64,000 nt of DNA, from positions 23,223 to 87,222 of the forward strand of contig JAEYOM010000201.1 of NCBI GenBank assembly GCA_023411715.1, given 5' to 3'. Position numbers and translations under genes: made by a program. The notes below the pieces were generated by a model, which was not told the DNA's origin, ran no database searches, and worked only from the letters and a program-made list of their open reading frames with translations. The stretch is from Bacillota bacterium. Lineage in GTDB: Bacteria > Bacillota > Clostridia > Acetivibrionales > DTU013. This document shows, piece after piece, positions 1 through 9,833 of the stretch (positions are counted from its first letter, which is position 1; every line of letters starts with the position of its first letter).

Positions 1-1
1 A

Positions 2-985
2 GTAGCCATGGGGTTTGTAAAAAGCGGAGGGATGAAGTACCTTGACGGTGACATCTCCTTTATGGCTGTTCCCGCTGAAGAATTTGCAGAGCTTGAATTC
101 AGACAGGGGCTGAAGGAAAGCGGAAAGATAGGCTTTTTAGGCGGGAAGCAGGAACTAATCCGGCTGGGAGCATTTGACGATATCGATATGGCAATGATGG
201 TTCACTGCCAGGCGGATACCCCTGCATGTAACGTGTTTATACATGGAAGGAGCACTGGTTTTATTGGTAAAATGGTCCGGATCATAGGCAAGGAAGCTCA
301 TGCGGGAGCAGCGCCCCATGAAGGGGTCAACGCGCTGAATGCAGCCATGGCTGCACTCATGTGCATCAATGCTCAGCGGGAAACCTTCAGGGATGAAGAT
401 CATATACGGGTTCACCCAATTATCACTAAGGGCGGGGATCTGGTGAACATTGTACCGGCGGATGTAAGAATGGAGACCTATGTGAGGGGAAAAAGCATTG
501 ATGCGGTGCTCGATGCCAACAGAAAAGTTAACATGGCCATCCGGGGCGGTGTATATGCGATAGGAGCAGAGGCGGAAATAACGGAGCTGCCGGGCTATCT
601 TCCGCTAAATCAGGATTCCGGCATGGGGGAGTTTTTTAAAAGCAATGTGGCGGAACTGGAAGGGGTCGGGAGTATTGAGGAAGGCATTGATATGTTTGGG
701 TCTACGGACATCGGGGATCTGAGCAGTATCATTCCTGTAATACAGCCGACCATGGGCGGATACAAAGGGCAGGCCCACAGCCGTGATTTTCAGATTGCGA
801 ATGAAGAAGCCGCTTATATTTTACCGGCTAAAGCAATGGCTATGACAATTATTGATCTTTTGTGGAACGGGGCGGAGGAAGCGGTAAAAATAAAGCAGAG
901 TTATCAACCGCAATTTACTAGGGAAACCTACTTGAATTTGTGGGAAAGACTGATCGGGAGCGAAAAACCGGAGGGAATACATTGA
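2..985 (+). CDS. M20-family amidohydrolase (5' partial)
   Basis: Zinc-dependent aminoacylase or amidohydrolase of the M20D group, cleaving an N-acyl or amide bond of a small cytosolic substrate. The reading frame is open to the left edge of the window, so the N-terminus is missing and the first ATG at 8 is probably internal. Visible family features are the VPAEE segment near the start (metal-ligand Glu-Glu), the dimerisation-domain signature GKEAHAGAAPHEGVNAL around residues 97-113, and a late segment with GGYKGQAHS resembling the C-terminal metal-binding His region. Its last bases overlap the TTG start of the serine dehydratase beta gene (TTGA), suggesting cotranscription and a role in amino-acid scavenging. 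The exact substrate cannot be read from the sequence. Confidence 0.85.
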   Translation, partial: VAMGFVKSGGMKYLDGDISFMAVPAEEFAELEFRQGLKESGKIGFLGGKQELIRLGAFDDIDMAMMVHCQADTPACNVFIHGRSTGFIGKMVRIIGKEAHAGAAPHEGVNALNAAMAALMCINAQRETFRDEDHIRVHPIITKGGDLVNIVPADVRMETYVRGKSIDAVLDANRKVNMAIRGGVYAIGAEAEITELPGYLPLNQDSGMGEFFKSNVAELEGVGSIEEGIDMFGSTDIGDLSSIIPVIQPTMGGYKGQAHSRDFQIANEEAAYILPAKAMAMTIIDLLWNGAEEAVKIKQSYQPQFTRETYLNLWERLIGSEKPEGIH

Positions 986-1650
986 ACGTATTTGATATCA
1001 TTGGTCCGATAATGGTGGGACCCTCCAGTTCCCATACCGCAGGAGCGGTAAGAATCGGAAAAGTAGCCAGGCTGATCCTTGAGGAGGAACCTGTGGAAGC
1101 GCAGATTCTCCTGTTCGGTTCATTCGCAAAGACATTCCGGGGGCACGGCACCGACCGTGCTTTGGTGGCTGGGCTGATGGGCTTCGGCGTTGACGATGCG
1201 CGTATTAAGAATAGTCTGGATACAGCTGAACAACGCGGAATAAAACTCAATTTTGAAACGGCCGACCTGGACCAGATACATTCCAATACCGTCTGCATCC
1301 GCGTCAGAGGACGGAGCGGCAAGGCTGTCACCGTCAAGGGGGCTTCCATCGGAGGGGGCAATATTCTCATTACCGGAATAGATGAAATCAGTGTGGAGTT
1401 TTCCGGACAATATTACACATTGGTGGTCGTTCATAAGGACGAGCCTGGTATTATAGCTGCTGTTACCCTCATTCTTGCTTCTGTGAAAATAAACATCGCT
1501 TTTATCAAAGGGTATCGCACGCTCAAGGGAGACAAAGCAATTATGATCATTGAAGCAGACCAGTCCATACCGGGGGAAATCACGGCTGAAATAAAGCGAA
1601 TACATAAAGTCTCAACAGCCATAGTAATAGAGCCTGTAGCAGGAGAATGA
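982..1650 (+). CDS. sdaAB: L-serine dehydratase, beta subunit
   Basis: Beta chain of the iron-sulfur, PLP-independent L-serine ammonia-lyase that makes pyruvate and ammonia from serine. The 222-residue product begins MNVFDIIGPIMVGPSSSHTA, the family hallmark, and ends with an ACT-like domain (about residues 148-222) that often senses amino acids. I chose the TTG at 982 rather than an ATG at 940 because GGAGGG lies at 970-975 with ideal spacing and the family starts here. It overlaps the upstream amidohydrolase by four bases and the alpha subunit gene follows at once, so the three form one operon. Confidence 0.95.
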   Translation: MNVFDIIGPIMVGPSSSHTAGAVRIGKVARLILEEEPVEAQILLFGSFAKTFRGHGTDRALVAGLMGFGVDDARIKNSLDTAEQRGIKLNFETADLDQIHSNTVCIRVRGRSGKAVTVKGASIGGGNILITGIDEISVEFSGQYYTLVVVHKDEPGIIAAVTLILASVKINIAFIKGYRTLKGDKAIMIIEADQSIPGEITAEIKRIHKVSTAIVIEPVAGE

Positions 1651-1655
1651 AAGTT

Positions 1656-2531
1656 ATGAGGGAAATGGCAAGTATCAAAGATTTGGTAGAGAAAGCTGCC
1701 GGCTGTGGCAAAAGAATTTCCGATATCGCTCTCGAATGGGAGTGCCGGACCATGGAAAAGACTCCGGAGGAGCTTCGGGATAAAATGCGGAACAGATTAT
1801 CTGTAATGAAACAGGCCGTACATGATGGATTGCAGCCCGGATTAAAATCGGCCAGCGGTCTTAGCGGCGGTGATGCTCTGAAACTTAAACAGGCTGTGGA
1901 TAAAAAGGCTACCTTTGCTGATCCTCTGTTGGATAAAATTCTTGTGAAAGCATTGGCTGTATCCGAGCTTAACGCATGTATGGGAAGAATAGTTGCTGCG
2001 CCTACCGCAGGCTCATGCGGTATTATTCCCGCGGTTCTTCTTAGTGCAATGGAGGAAAGAGGTATTCCGGAAGAACGGATTATTATGAGCCTGTTTACTG
2101 CCGGTGTAATAGGAAAGGTTATCGCCACGCAATCGGGTATTTCAGGCGCGGAAGGCGGCTGCCAGGCTGAGTGCGGAAGTGCATCTGCAATGGCGGCGGC
2201 GGCTCTGGTCGAGGCAATGGACGGGACTCCGGCTATGGCTGCAAATGCCTGTGCAATTGTTTTGAAAAGTACCCTGGGTTTGGTCTGTGATCCGATAGCC
2301 GGGTTGGTAGAGGTTCCCTGTATAAAACGAAATGCCATGGGCGCCGTATATGCTTTAGCTGCTGCAGAAATGGCTCTGGCCGGAATTGAGAGTGTCATAC
2401 CGGCGGATGAGATCATCATGGCTGTGAAATCGGTAGGAAAGCTGATGGCCCCGGCATTGAAGGAAACTGCCGAAGGGGGGCTGGCAGCAACTCCGACCGG
2501 AAAGAGACTGGCAAATGAAATACTTAGCTGA
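1656..2531 (+). CDS. sdaAA: L-serine dehydratase, alpha subunit
   Basis: Catalytic chain that carries the oxygen-sensitive [4Fe-4S] cluster of bacterial L-serine deaminase, working with the upstream beta subunit. The sequence shows the conserved APTAGSCGIIPAVL block and further family segments (ISGAEGGCQAECGSA, VCDPIAGLVEVPC) supplying the cluster cysteines. A start at 1647 overlaps the beta stop as ATGA, but the AGGAG at 1641-1645 is too close to serve it; the in-frame ATG at 1656 has about ten bases of spacing and is preferred. The stop at 2529-2531 is followed by a new promoter region, so this is probably the operon's last gene. Confidence 0.93.
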   Translation: MREMASIKDLVEKAAGCGKRISDIALEWECRTMEKTPEELRDKMRNRLSVMKQAVHDGLQPGLKSASGLSGGDALKLKQAVDKKATFADPLLDKILVKALAVSELNACMGRIVAAPTAGSCGIIPAVLLSAMEERGIPEERIIMSLFTAGVIGKVIATQSGISGAEGGCQAECGSASAMAAAALVEAMDGTPAMAANACAIVLKSTLGLVCDPIAGLVEVPCIKRNAMGAVYALAAAEMALAGIESVIPADEIIMAVKSVGKLMAPALKETAEGGLAATPTGKRLANEILS

Positions 2532-2572
2532 CTTTGTACAACCGCATTGAGGAAAAGGCCTGCAGCTACCCA

Positions 2573-2601
2573 TTGACAATTTTACATAAAGTATGCAATA
2601 A
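2573..2601 (+). promoter_or_regulatory. Candidate SigA promoter for the sensor kinase gene
   Basis: A perfect -35 box TTGACA at 2573-2578 is followed after 17 bases by a weak -10 (CAATAA, 2596-2601). It lies in the 118-base gap between sdaAA and the two-component genes. Only the -35 is strong, so this is tentative. Confidence 0.4.
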
Positions 2602-2649
2602 TCCAACCTGTAAATGCAAATTAAAGCAGAAGGGTTTATGTGAATCGAT

Positions 2650-4494
2650 ATGCCGTTCTTAAAAACTCTTCGTTTCAAGGTATCATTACTGTTTCTTGCA
2701 ATTATGCTGCTGCTTGAGATAGCACTGCTGTATTACAATTTTTATGCGATCCGAACAGTGCGTAATCAAGTAGCAGAGTCCTATATGAAGCTGCTGCCTT
2801 CCATAGTCGGAAAAATGGACGATTCTCTCGGCGAGGTCAGGGATTATCTGATCGGCACTATAAATCTCAACAGCGACAATGCGGATATCGTAAGCTTTGA
2901 TCTTAGTCTCAAAGGCAGTACTGAGTATTATTACAGCATGTCAAATATATCACGTAAATTCAGCAAGGACATTAATTACTCTGGAATGGTTGTTGACAGT
3001 CTTTTCGTGTATTCTCAGCACAATGATGAACTGGTATCATACACGGCGGCTTTTACCGACAGCAAAAGGGATTACGAAAAAATTAACAGAGGTTTGATAG
3101 GCTTGTCACGTATGGCAGCCGAAAAAGGCACGGATTCATTATGGAAGGTAGATATGACGGGCGATGAGCCGGGTCTGGTCTGTATCATAGGTAATTCGGC
3201 CGGATGCTTTATCGGCGCAAAGATCGATATCAAAAGATTTCTTGTAAAATATAGTACCGAAGAGAATGAAAAAATCGGGGCCGTGATTACGGACCGAGAC
3301 CGGAAAATCTTATTTTCCACTAATACCGGAATACCCGGCAAAACCATTATTGCCAGGTATGGTAACTTGCGTGAGGCAGGTTTTGAGACAGTCAGCGTAC
3401 CTGAGAACAGCGATAGATATCTCGTAATCGCACAACCGGCCAATAACGCCGGAATAGTCTATGCACAACTGATCAACGAGCAGGTACTGACCAAGAATTT
3501 TGACTTTTTTAAAATTATGATCGTTATCCTTCCCGTAAGCCTGCTTGTTATTATGCTGGTTTATTTTGCATTTCTGCAGGGTATCCTTATTAAGCCCTTG
3601 AAAGAACTGGTCAAAGGTATGAAGCGAATCATGCGGGGTGAACTGGAAGTAAGGATCGATGACAGAGGGCCGGAAGAATTCCGGCTTGTTATAAACACCT
3701 TCAATAGTATGGTTTCCCAGATACATAAGCTCAAAATCGATATCTATGAAGGTGAGCTTAAAGCGAAAAATGCGGAGCTTAAGGCGGCAAATTCAGATCT
3801 TAAGGCGGCAAACGCAGAATTGGAAGCAAGAGAATCGGAACTGAGAAGCATGCAGATGCAAATTAATCCACATTTTTTTGCAAATAGTCTGAATATTGTC
3901 TATAACCTAGCGGCGCTGAAGGATATCAAAGCAGTCCAGAAAATGTCCATATACCTCTCAAATTATTTCCGGTACCTGTTGCAGATAGGCAATTCCATGA
4001 CGGAACTCCGGCGTGAGATGGATTTTATCCATAATTATCTCGGGATACAGAAGATCAGGTTTACGATGCGCCTGGAATCTGAAATATCGGTTCCTGAGCA
4101 GTATATGACGCAGAAGCTCCCTCCTTTGCTGCTTCAGCCTTTTGTCGAGAACTCCATTGTTCATGGTTTCAAAGACAACGGTCAGACTCTCAGGATCAGG
4201 ATCTCAGCGGAACCTGATCCGGAGTTTCCCGATAAATCATATATTATACGAATACAGGATAACGGCAGGGGCTTCTCCGATGAGAATATCAGCATTCTCA
4301 GCGACCAGGAACGAGACGAAAGCGGAGGCGGAAAACATATAGGGATCCGGAACATAATGAACCGTCTTAATATAACGTTCGGTGATACTGCAAAGCTCCT
4401 GCTGGGTAATGGCGAGGACGGCGGGGCAATCGTAAAGCTCTGGCTCCCGATCAATACGGGTAAATCAGGAGAGGATGGCGACGGGAATGTTTAG
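2650..4494 (+). CDS. YesM-type sensor histidine kinase
   Basis: Membrane sensor kinase of the LytS/YesM family that pairs with an AraC-type regulator, a pairing typical of carbohydrate-transport control. The 614-residue protein has a first membrane segment at about residues 9-31, an extracellular Cache-like sensor, a second membrane segment near 288-310 and a HAMP linker. A strongly repetitive coiled coil follows at about 366-400 (repeats of the type LKAANSD), then the His_kinase motif QINPHFF with the phospho-accepting histidine near 408. The ATPase N box (ENSIVHGF, near 500) and DNGRGFS (near 537) complete it. It overlaps the downstream regulator by 20 bases. The ligand is unknown; the neighbouring ABC transporter suggests an oligosaccharide or derivative. 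Confidence 0.93.
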   Translation: MPFLKTLRFKVSLLFLAIMLLLEIALLYYNFYAIRTVRNQVAESYMKLLPSIVGKMDDSLGEVRDYLIGTINLNSDNADIVSFDLSLKGSTEYYYSMSNISRKFSKDINYSGMVVDSLFVYSQHNDELVSYTAAFTDSKRDYEKINRGLIGLSRMAAEKGTDSLWKVDMTGDEPGLVCIIGNSAGCFIGAKIDIKRFLVKYSTEENEKIGAVITDRDRKILFSTNTGIPGKTIIARYGNLREAGFETVSVPENSDRYLVIAQPANNAGIVYAQLINEQVLTKNFDFFKIMIVILPVSLLVIMLVYFAFLQGILIKPLKELVKGMKRIMRGELEVRIDDRGPEEFRLVINTFNSMVSQIHKLKIDIYEGELKAKNAELKAANSDLKAANAELEARESELRSMQMQINPHFFANSLNIVYNLAALKDIKAVQKMSIYLSNYFRYLLQIGNSMTELRREMDFIHNYLGIQKIRFTMRLESEISVPEQYMTQKLPPLLLQPFVENSIVHGFKDNGQTLRIRISAEPDPEFPDKSYIIRIQDNGRGFSDENISILSDQERDESGGGKHIGIRNIMNRLNITFGDTAKLLLGNGEDGGAIVKLWLPINTGKSGEDGDGNV

Positions 4495-6106
4495 CCTGCT
4501 TGTTGTGGATGATGAAGAATTCGCGGTAAAGGGGATCACACAGGGTATCTATTGGAAGGGTATAGGAATCACTGATATTTATGAGGCATATGGCGCCGCT
4601 TCCGCAAAGGAGATCATCAGTTCAGAGCATATTGACGTTGCAATCTGCGATATAGAAATGCCGGGGTGCAACGGAATCGAACTGCTAAAATGGATACGGG
4701 AGAATTCCTGTGAAACAAAAACCATAATTCTGACCGGGCATGCGGACTTTCAATATGCTCAGAAGGCAGTGCAGCTCAACTGCGATGATTATTTGCTCAA
4801 GCCTGTGGAACATGAGCACCTTAAACAGGTTGTGTCGGAAACGCTGCAGGTAATTCAAAATGAAAGGGAACAGATCGACCGGACGGAAGCCTATCGTAAG
4901 TATTTCAGCATGTGGGAATCTCAAAAGCCCGCATTTATTGAGCATTATTGGCGGGACATTCTGGACGGCAGGGTTGTGTCTGCGGAAAAGGATTTTTACG
5001 ATACATTCCGGTTGTATGGGATTCCGATGGATGATAGGTCCTATATCCGGCTGGTTTTATTGAAGGCGGAACAATGGACAGATACCTATGATGCCGGAAA
5101 GAGAGATGTAATCGGGCTGGCTATACGAAATATGGCTTCCGAAATACTTTTCAAGCCGGCGGACGGTGTAATTGTTCAGGATCAAAACAGGGACACAGTA
5201 GCGGTATATTATTGTATGGATACTGAAAAGACGGATCCGGCGCAGGAAAAGGAGTTGGAGGAGAAGTGCCGGAAGCTGATCGCAACATGTAATGAGGAAT
5301 TGAAGTGTTATCTGTCCTGTTATATTGGCGAACCGGTCGGTATATGCTCGACTGCGAAAGCTTATCAAAAGCTTGTGGAGGTAGAGCGTGAAAATATCAA
5401 CAGGTCCAATAGTGTTACATTGCAAAGAGAGGCTTGTGAAAATGTAAAGCGCTTGAATAGGGTGCCTCAATTCTTAGAATGGGGTTTGCTGCTGGAGCTT
5501 GGGCGAAAAGAAGAACTGCTGAAACAGATACATCATTTTCTATACAATGCCGATAATGAAAATGCATCCCGCGAGTTGCTGGACTCTTTTTACCACGGGA
5601 TAATGAGCATGCTGTATGCGCTGCTGCATCAAAACGGAATATCCCTTAACAGCGTACTGTCTTCGAAGGCACTGGTGAAGGAAGGGCTGGAGGCGGGTAC
5701 CGTACATCAGGCGGAAAAATGGGCTTGCACAACCATCGGAGAAGTAGAACGGTACTATAGTGAATTTAGAAAATCCGAGTCGTTTATTGTCAGTGAAATA
5801 AAGAACTATATTGAAAAGAATATTTATTGCGGCTTTACACGGGAGGATGTCGCTTCGGCACTGCATTTCAATCCGGATTACCTCTCAAGGGTATTTAAAA
5901 AGGAAACTGGAAAGATACTTTCCGACTATATCACATTCTGCCGGATTAAGGCGGCAAAAAAGCTGTTGGAGGATACCGGCGACAAGATAGGAGATATAGC
6001 CGACAGACTCGGGTATAGCCAATTCTCCCACTTTGCAAAAGTGTTTCGAAGCATAACCGGTATGTCGCCGCAGGAATACCGAAAGAGCTTCAGAAAGTCT
6101 TTGTAG
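4475..6106 (+). CDS. YesN-type response regulator, REC plus AraC DNA-binding domain
   Basis: Transcription factor partner of the upstream kinase. The N-terminal receiver domain has the acidic pocket (VVDDEE), the phosphorylatable aspartate in ICDIEMPG (residue 59 from this start) and KP at the end of DDYLLKPVE. A long middle region of unknown fold separates it from a C-terminal AraC/XylS double helix-turn-helix (about residues 440-540) ending in the usual IADRLGYSQFSHFAKVFR signature. The ATG at 4487 (giving MFSLLVVDDEE) is an equally plausible start because AGGAGAGG at 4467-4474 abuts the ATG at 4475. It most likely activates the transporter operon that begins at 6215. Confidence 0.93.
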   Translation: MATGMFSLLVVDDEEFAVKGITQGIYWKGIGITDIYEAYGAASAKEIISSEHIDVAICDIEMPGCNGIELLKWIRENSCETKTIILTGHADFQYAQKAVQLNCDDYLLKPVEHEHLKQVVSETLQVIQNEREQIDRTEAYRKYFSMWESQKPAFIEHYWRDILDGRVVSAEKDFYDTFRLYGIPMDDRSYIRLVLLKAEQWTDTYDAGKRDVIGLAIRNMASEILFKPADGVIVQDQNRDTVAVYYCMDTEKTDPAQEKELEEKCRKLIATCNEELKCYLSCYIGEPVGICSTAKAYQKLVEVERENINRSNSVTLQREACENVKRLNRVPQFLEWGLLLELGRKEELLKQIHHFLYNADNENASRELLDSFYHGIMSMLYALLHQNGISLNSVLSSKALVKEGLEAGTVHQAEKWACTTIGEVERYYSEFRKSESFIVSEIKNYIEKNIYCGFTREDVASALHFNPDYLSRVFKKETGKILSDYITFCRIKAAKKLLEDTGDKIGDIADRLGYSQFSHFAKVFRSITGMSPQEYRKSFRKSL

Positions 6107-6214
6107 GTCGGAATAATGTCAAAAAGGTATGTCTCTTGTATAGAAGCGATTCCGCGGGTTATGTTACATTGATTATGTTGCAACAAACAATTTCTCCAAA
6201 GGATTGGTAAATCA

Positions 6215-7180
6215 ATGGAACAGCGGAATACCGCAATTTACGGCGTTAAACCGACGGCTTTGCAAAAGGGAATGTTCGTTAAAAACATAAGAAAGTACTG
6301 GGGACTGTTGCTGTTTACCGTTCCGGGACTGCTGGTCGTACTGATCAACAACTATTTGCCGATGGTCGGCCTGATCATGGCATTCAAACGGATCGACAAT
6401 TCGTTGGGTATGTTTAAAAGTCCGTTCATAGGACTTGAAAATTTTAGATTCCTATTCGCAACGGATGCGTTCCGTATTACCAGAAATACTGTATTGTATA
6501 ACCTTGTTTTTATTTTTGTCGGATTGGTTATCAATGTGGCGTTGGCGATTGCAATAAGCGAGCTTCACAGTAAATTCCTCTCCAAGCTTTATCAGACCAT
6601 TATCATCTTTCCTTACTTCCTGTCCTATGTTGTGGTGGGGTACGTTGTTTATGCGCTTCTAAGTCCTGAATACGGCTTTGTAAACGAGGTGCTTGTGCCG
6701 GCTTTACATCTTGGGGAGATTGCATGGTATGAGGAGCCCAATTATTGGATAGTAATCCTGCCGCTGGTTAATTTCTGGGTCTCGGCGGGAATGGGAAGTA
6801 TCATTTATCTTGCATCGCTGACCGGCATCGATTCTGCCCTCTATGAGTCGGCGATGATCGATGGGGCGAATAAACGGCAGCAGATTTTTCATATTACCAT
6901 TCCGATGCTTACGCCGGTCATAATAGTCATGACGCTTTTAAGCCTCGGCAATATTTTCAGGGGAAATTTCGGTTTGTTTTACCAGGTAACGCTGAATAAT
7001 CCCGCCCTGTATTCTACAACGGATGTTATCGATACCTATGTATACCGGTCGCTGATGACAATGCCGGATATGGGAATGACTACCGCGGCAAGCCTTTATC
7101 AGTCAGTGGTTGGCTTTGTTCTGGTCATGCTGTCCAATTTCGCAATAAGGAAAATAAGTCCGCAGGATGCATTATTTTAA
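6215..7180 (+). CDS. CUT1 ABC transporter permease, LplB/YteP-like
   Basis: Inner-membrane permease of a carbohydrate-uptake (CUT1) ABC importer. The 321-residue protein has about six hydrophobic helices and, near residues 212-232, the EAA loop (SAMIDGANKRQQIFHITIP) that docks the ATPase. The N-terminal block LLFTVPGLLVVLINNYLPM with FKSPFIGLENF is characteristic of the LplB/YteP branch that imports pectin- or polysaccharide-derived oligomers. AAAGGA upstream supports the start. It is followed by the second permease and a binding protein; no ATPase gene lies in the locus, as usual for CUT1 systems sharing an MsmK/UgpC-type ATPase encoded elsewhere. Confidence 0.93.
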   Translation: MEQRNTAIYGVKPTALQKGMFVKNIRKYWGLLLFTVPGLLVVLINNYLPMVGLIMAFKRIDNSLGMFKSPFIGLENFRFLFATDAFRITRNTVLYNLVFIFVGLVINVALAIAISELHSKFLSKLYQTIIIFPYFLSYVVVGYVVYALLSPEYGFVNEVLVPALHLGEIAWYEEPNYWIVILPLVNFWVSAGMGSIIYLASLTGIDSALYESAMIDGANKRQQIFHITIPMLTPVIIVMTLLSLGNIFRGNFGLFYQVTLNNPALYSTTDVIDTYVYRSLMTMPDMGMTTAASLYQSVVGFVLVMLSNFAIRKISPQDALF

Positions 7181-7192
7181 GGAGTGATTATA

Positions 7193-8125
7193 TTGACGGC
7201 CATGAAGCGTCAAAAGGCAGGTAATTCCATATCCGGCACCTCAAATATTATACTGAACCTGATCTTTATACTGTTCAGCCTGGCATGCATACTGCCGGTA
7301 ATACTGATACTGTCGGTTTCGCTTACAGACGAGTCTTCTATTATCAACAACGGCTACAGGTACATCCCTGAGATTATCAGCACGGATGCATATTCCTTTT
7401 TGCTGAGCGATGTAAGCATGATCGGTAGGGCTTATGCCGTCACGATAGTTGTAACGCTGGCAGGCACGGTGCTTAATGTTATCATTAACGGAATGTACGC
7501 CTATTCGATTTCAAGGAAGGATTTCCCCTTCAGAAGCTTCTTCACTGTAATAATTCTGATCACGCTGTTATTCAGCGGAGGCGTGCCGACTTTCTATTAT
7601 GTGTATGCAAGGCTGCTGCATGTGAAGGATACCCTGCTGGCTCTGATACTGCCGGGGTTGGGAAACGGATTTTATATAATAATCATGCGGACTTACTTCC
7701 GCCAGAATGTTCCGGCGGAAATCATCGAATCGGCAATGCTTGACGGAGCGTCGGAGGTAAAAACCTTCTTCAAGCTGGTACTGCCGCTTTCTCTGCCGAT
7801 TTTGGCTACAATTGCGTTATTTTCCGCAATCTTTTACTGGAATGATTTCTTCAACAGCATGCTTTTCATTGAGGACAGCAGGCTGAATAACCTGCAGTAT
7901 ACCATGCAGAAGGCAATCATGAACCTGGACTTCATTAAACGCCAGCTCACCACGATGTACTCGGCCTCAGCCACGAATATTCAGAAGAGTATAGCGGGCG
8001 ATGTGCCATCGGAGTCTGTCCGTATGGCCATGGTTATACTTGGAGTAGGTCCGGTAATTTTGATATACCCGTTCCTGCAAAGATACTTTATAAGGGGTCT
8101 TACAGTTGGTTCGGTGAAGGGCTGA
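7193..8125 (+). CDS. CUT1 ABC transporter permease, LplC/YtcP-like
   Basis: Second permease of the importer, homologous to LplC/YtcP. It has six predicted membrane helices and the EAA loop ESAMLDGASEVKTFFKLVLP. The C-terminal stretch PSESVRMAMVILGVGPVILIYPF is typical of the subgroup. The TTG at 7193 is chosen because GGAG at 7181-7184 is then eight bases upstream; a GTG at 7184 overlaps that site and an ATG lies at 7202. It lies directly behind the first permease and ahead of the solute-binding lipoprotein. Confidence 0.92.
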   Translation: MTAMKRQKAGNSISGTSNIILNLIFILFSLACILPVILILSVSLTDESSIINNGYRYIPEIISTDAYSFLLSDVSMIGRAYAVTIVVTLAGTVLNVIINGMYAYSISRKDFPFRSFFTVIILITLLFSGGVPTFYYVYARLLHVKDTLLALILPGLGNGFYIIIMRTYFRQNVPAEIIESAMLDGASEVKTFFKLVLPLSLPILATIALFSAIFYWNDFFNSMLFIEDSRLNNLQYTMQKAIMNLDFIKRQLTTMYSASATNIQKSIAGDVPSESVRMAMVILGVGPVILIYPFLQRYFIRGLTVGSVKG

Positions 8126-8215
8126 TCAAATAGTTTCAGTAGTTAAACCGGTATGAAACAGAACGATATAATATTGTCGAAAGTCTCTGCCGGTTAAAAT
8201 AAAAGGAGGGTTACT

Positions 8216-9802
8216 ATGAAAAGAACTGTCAAAACAATGTCCGTACTATTAGCTTTTTTAGTTTTAGCAGTGGGGATATTTACCGGCTGCGGTACGGGCA
8301 AAAATTCCGATGCGGCGGAAGCTCCGTCTTCCATGGCTGTAAGTACCGGTGAACATGCTGCGGCGGGGACCGGAGGCGGTGCGGAATTGGAGGAGGCCAC
8401 ACTGAACTTCTATTATCCAAGTACTCCGCAAAGAGATCAGAAGGCAGTATTTGACGAATTGAACAAAATGACTAAAAGCAAGTTTAATTGCACACTGGAT
8501 TATAAGCCCACAGACTGGGCGCAGTGGCCTACTAAATACCCGATTTTACTGTCCTCCGGTGAAAAAGTGGACTTAATCTTTACATCAGGTTCAAATGGAT
8601 TTTTTCAGGAGGTCCAAAAGAACTCCTTCCTGCCTTTGAATGAACTGCTTGAAAAGTACGGTAAGGACATCTCGGCCTCAATGCAGGATGGTTATTTGGA
8701 TGCGACTAAAATTAACGGCAATATATACGCGATACCGGCCAATAAAGATATGGGGTGTGGCTGGGGTGCTTACTTCAATAAGGAAATGGCTGATAAAATC
8801 GGAGTGGATACTTCAAATATAAAATACCTTGGAGACCTGGAACCGTTACTGGCAAAGGCTAAGGATGGTTTGCCAGGCGTAACGCCCTTTTTTATCGGTG
8901 CGGATTCCGATCCATCATTGTTGTATGCTTCGACAAAGGAATGTGAGGATATAGGCTTTAGAAACCATACCAAGATTATCGCGATGGATGATTATATAGC
9001 GTATAGCTACGATACGGGCAAGGTGGCTCCCTTCTATGATATCCCGGAATATATCAATCAGTGCAAGCTTATGCGCTCATGGTTCCAAAAGGGTTATATC
9101 AATAAAGATTCTATCACTACGCAGGGTACAGCCCAGGATGCTATAAAAAATAAGAAGGCATTTATGATCCTAGGCAGCGTCATGCCGGGTCAAAAGGAGT
9201 CCTATGAGCAGACATACGGTATGAAGCTTTATGGTGCTGAGCTGATGCCTGGCATAAAGGAGACCTCGAGCCTGACAGGGGCGCTGACAGCTCTTCCGTC
9301 CCACTGCTCGAATCCGGAGAGAGCTATGATGGTACTGAATCTGGCATTCGGCGATAAAGAATTTATCAACACCTTTGCATTCGGCGTTAAGGACAGACAT
9401 TATGTCATGAAGAGCGACAATGTAATTTCGCTTCCACAGGGTGCCGGAAGTGCTGAAGAGATCGGGTATAATCCGATAGTATACTGGGAAGCCGGAGATA
9501 ATTTCAAGCTCTATACCTGGGATAATGAAAATCCGGATAGATGGAACCAGATAAAGGACTTCAACACTAAACTCATTAAGTCACAGCTGCTGGGCTTCTC
9601 ACTGAATATTGAAAACATCAAGACTGAGGTAGCGGCGCATAAAAATGTGCTTTCAGAATTCAATAAGCTTCTGACGGTTGGTGCTGCAGACACTGATGAG
9701 GTTATTGCAAGAATGAAAAAAAAGGACAAGGCGGCAGGAATCGATAAAATCTGTTCTGAGATCGAAACTCAGGTACAGGCGTGGAAAGCTTCCCAAAAGT
9801 AG
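8216..9802 (+). CDS. Extracellular solute-binding lipoprotein (LipO-like)
   Basis: Substrate-capturing component of the adjacent CUT1 importer. The 528-residue protein starts with a lipoprotein signal peptide (charged MKRTVKTM, hydrophobic core, lipobox ending FTGC at Cys 25), then a low-complexity Ser/Ala/Gly linker of about 30 residues and a solute-binding fold. Its length and the NFYYPSTPQRDQKAVFDELN opening resemble the large LplA/LipO-type binding proteins paired with LplB/LplC permeases. AAAAGGAGGG precedes the ATG. The sequence does not fix the ligand; the kinase, regulator and permeases upstream point to an oligosaccharide. Confidence 0.92.
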   Translation: MKRTVKTMSVLLAFLVLAVGIFTGCGTGKNSDAAEAPSSMAVSTGEHAAAGTGGGAELEEATLNFYYPSTPQRDQKAVFDELNKMTKSKFNCTLDYKPTDWAQWPTKYPILLSSGEKVDLIFTSGSNGFFQEVQKNSFLPLNELLEKYGKDISASMQDGYLDATKINGNIYAIPANKDMGCGWGAYFNKEMADKIGVDTSNIKYLGDLEPLLAKAKDGLPGVTPFFIGADSDPSLLYASTKECEDIGFRNHTKIIAMDDYIAYSYDTGKVAPFYDIPEYINQCKLMRSWFQKGYINKDSITTQGTAQDAIKNKKAFMILGSVMPGQKESYEQTYGMKLYGAELMPGIKETSSLTGALTALPSHCSNPERAMMVLNLAFGDKEFINTFAFGVKDRHYVMKSDNVISLPQGAGSAEEIGYNPIVYWEAGDNFKLYTWDNENPDRWNQIKDFNTKLIKSQLLGFSLNIENIKTEVAAHKNVLSEFNKLLTVGAADTDEVIARMKKKDKAAGIDKICSEIETQVQAWKASQK

Positions 9803-9833
9803 TACTACTAAACTGTAACAATAAGTATATACA

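Noticed and set aside
8126..8215. Possible TATAAT promoter before the solute-binding protein gene
   Set aside because: A TATAAT occurs at about 8167 but no convincing -35 is found, and the gene is close to the permease genes.
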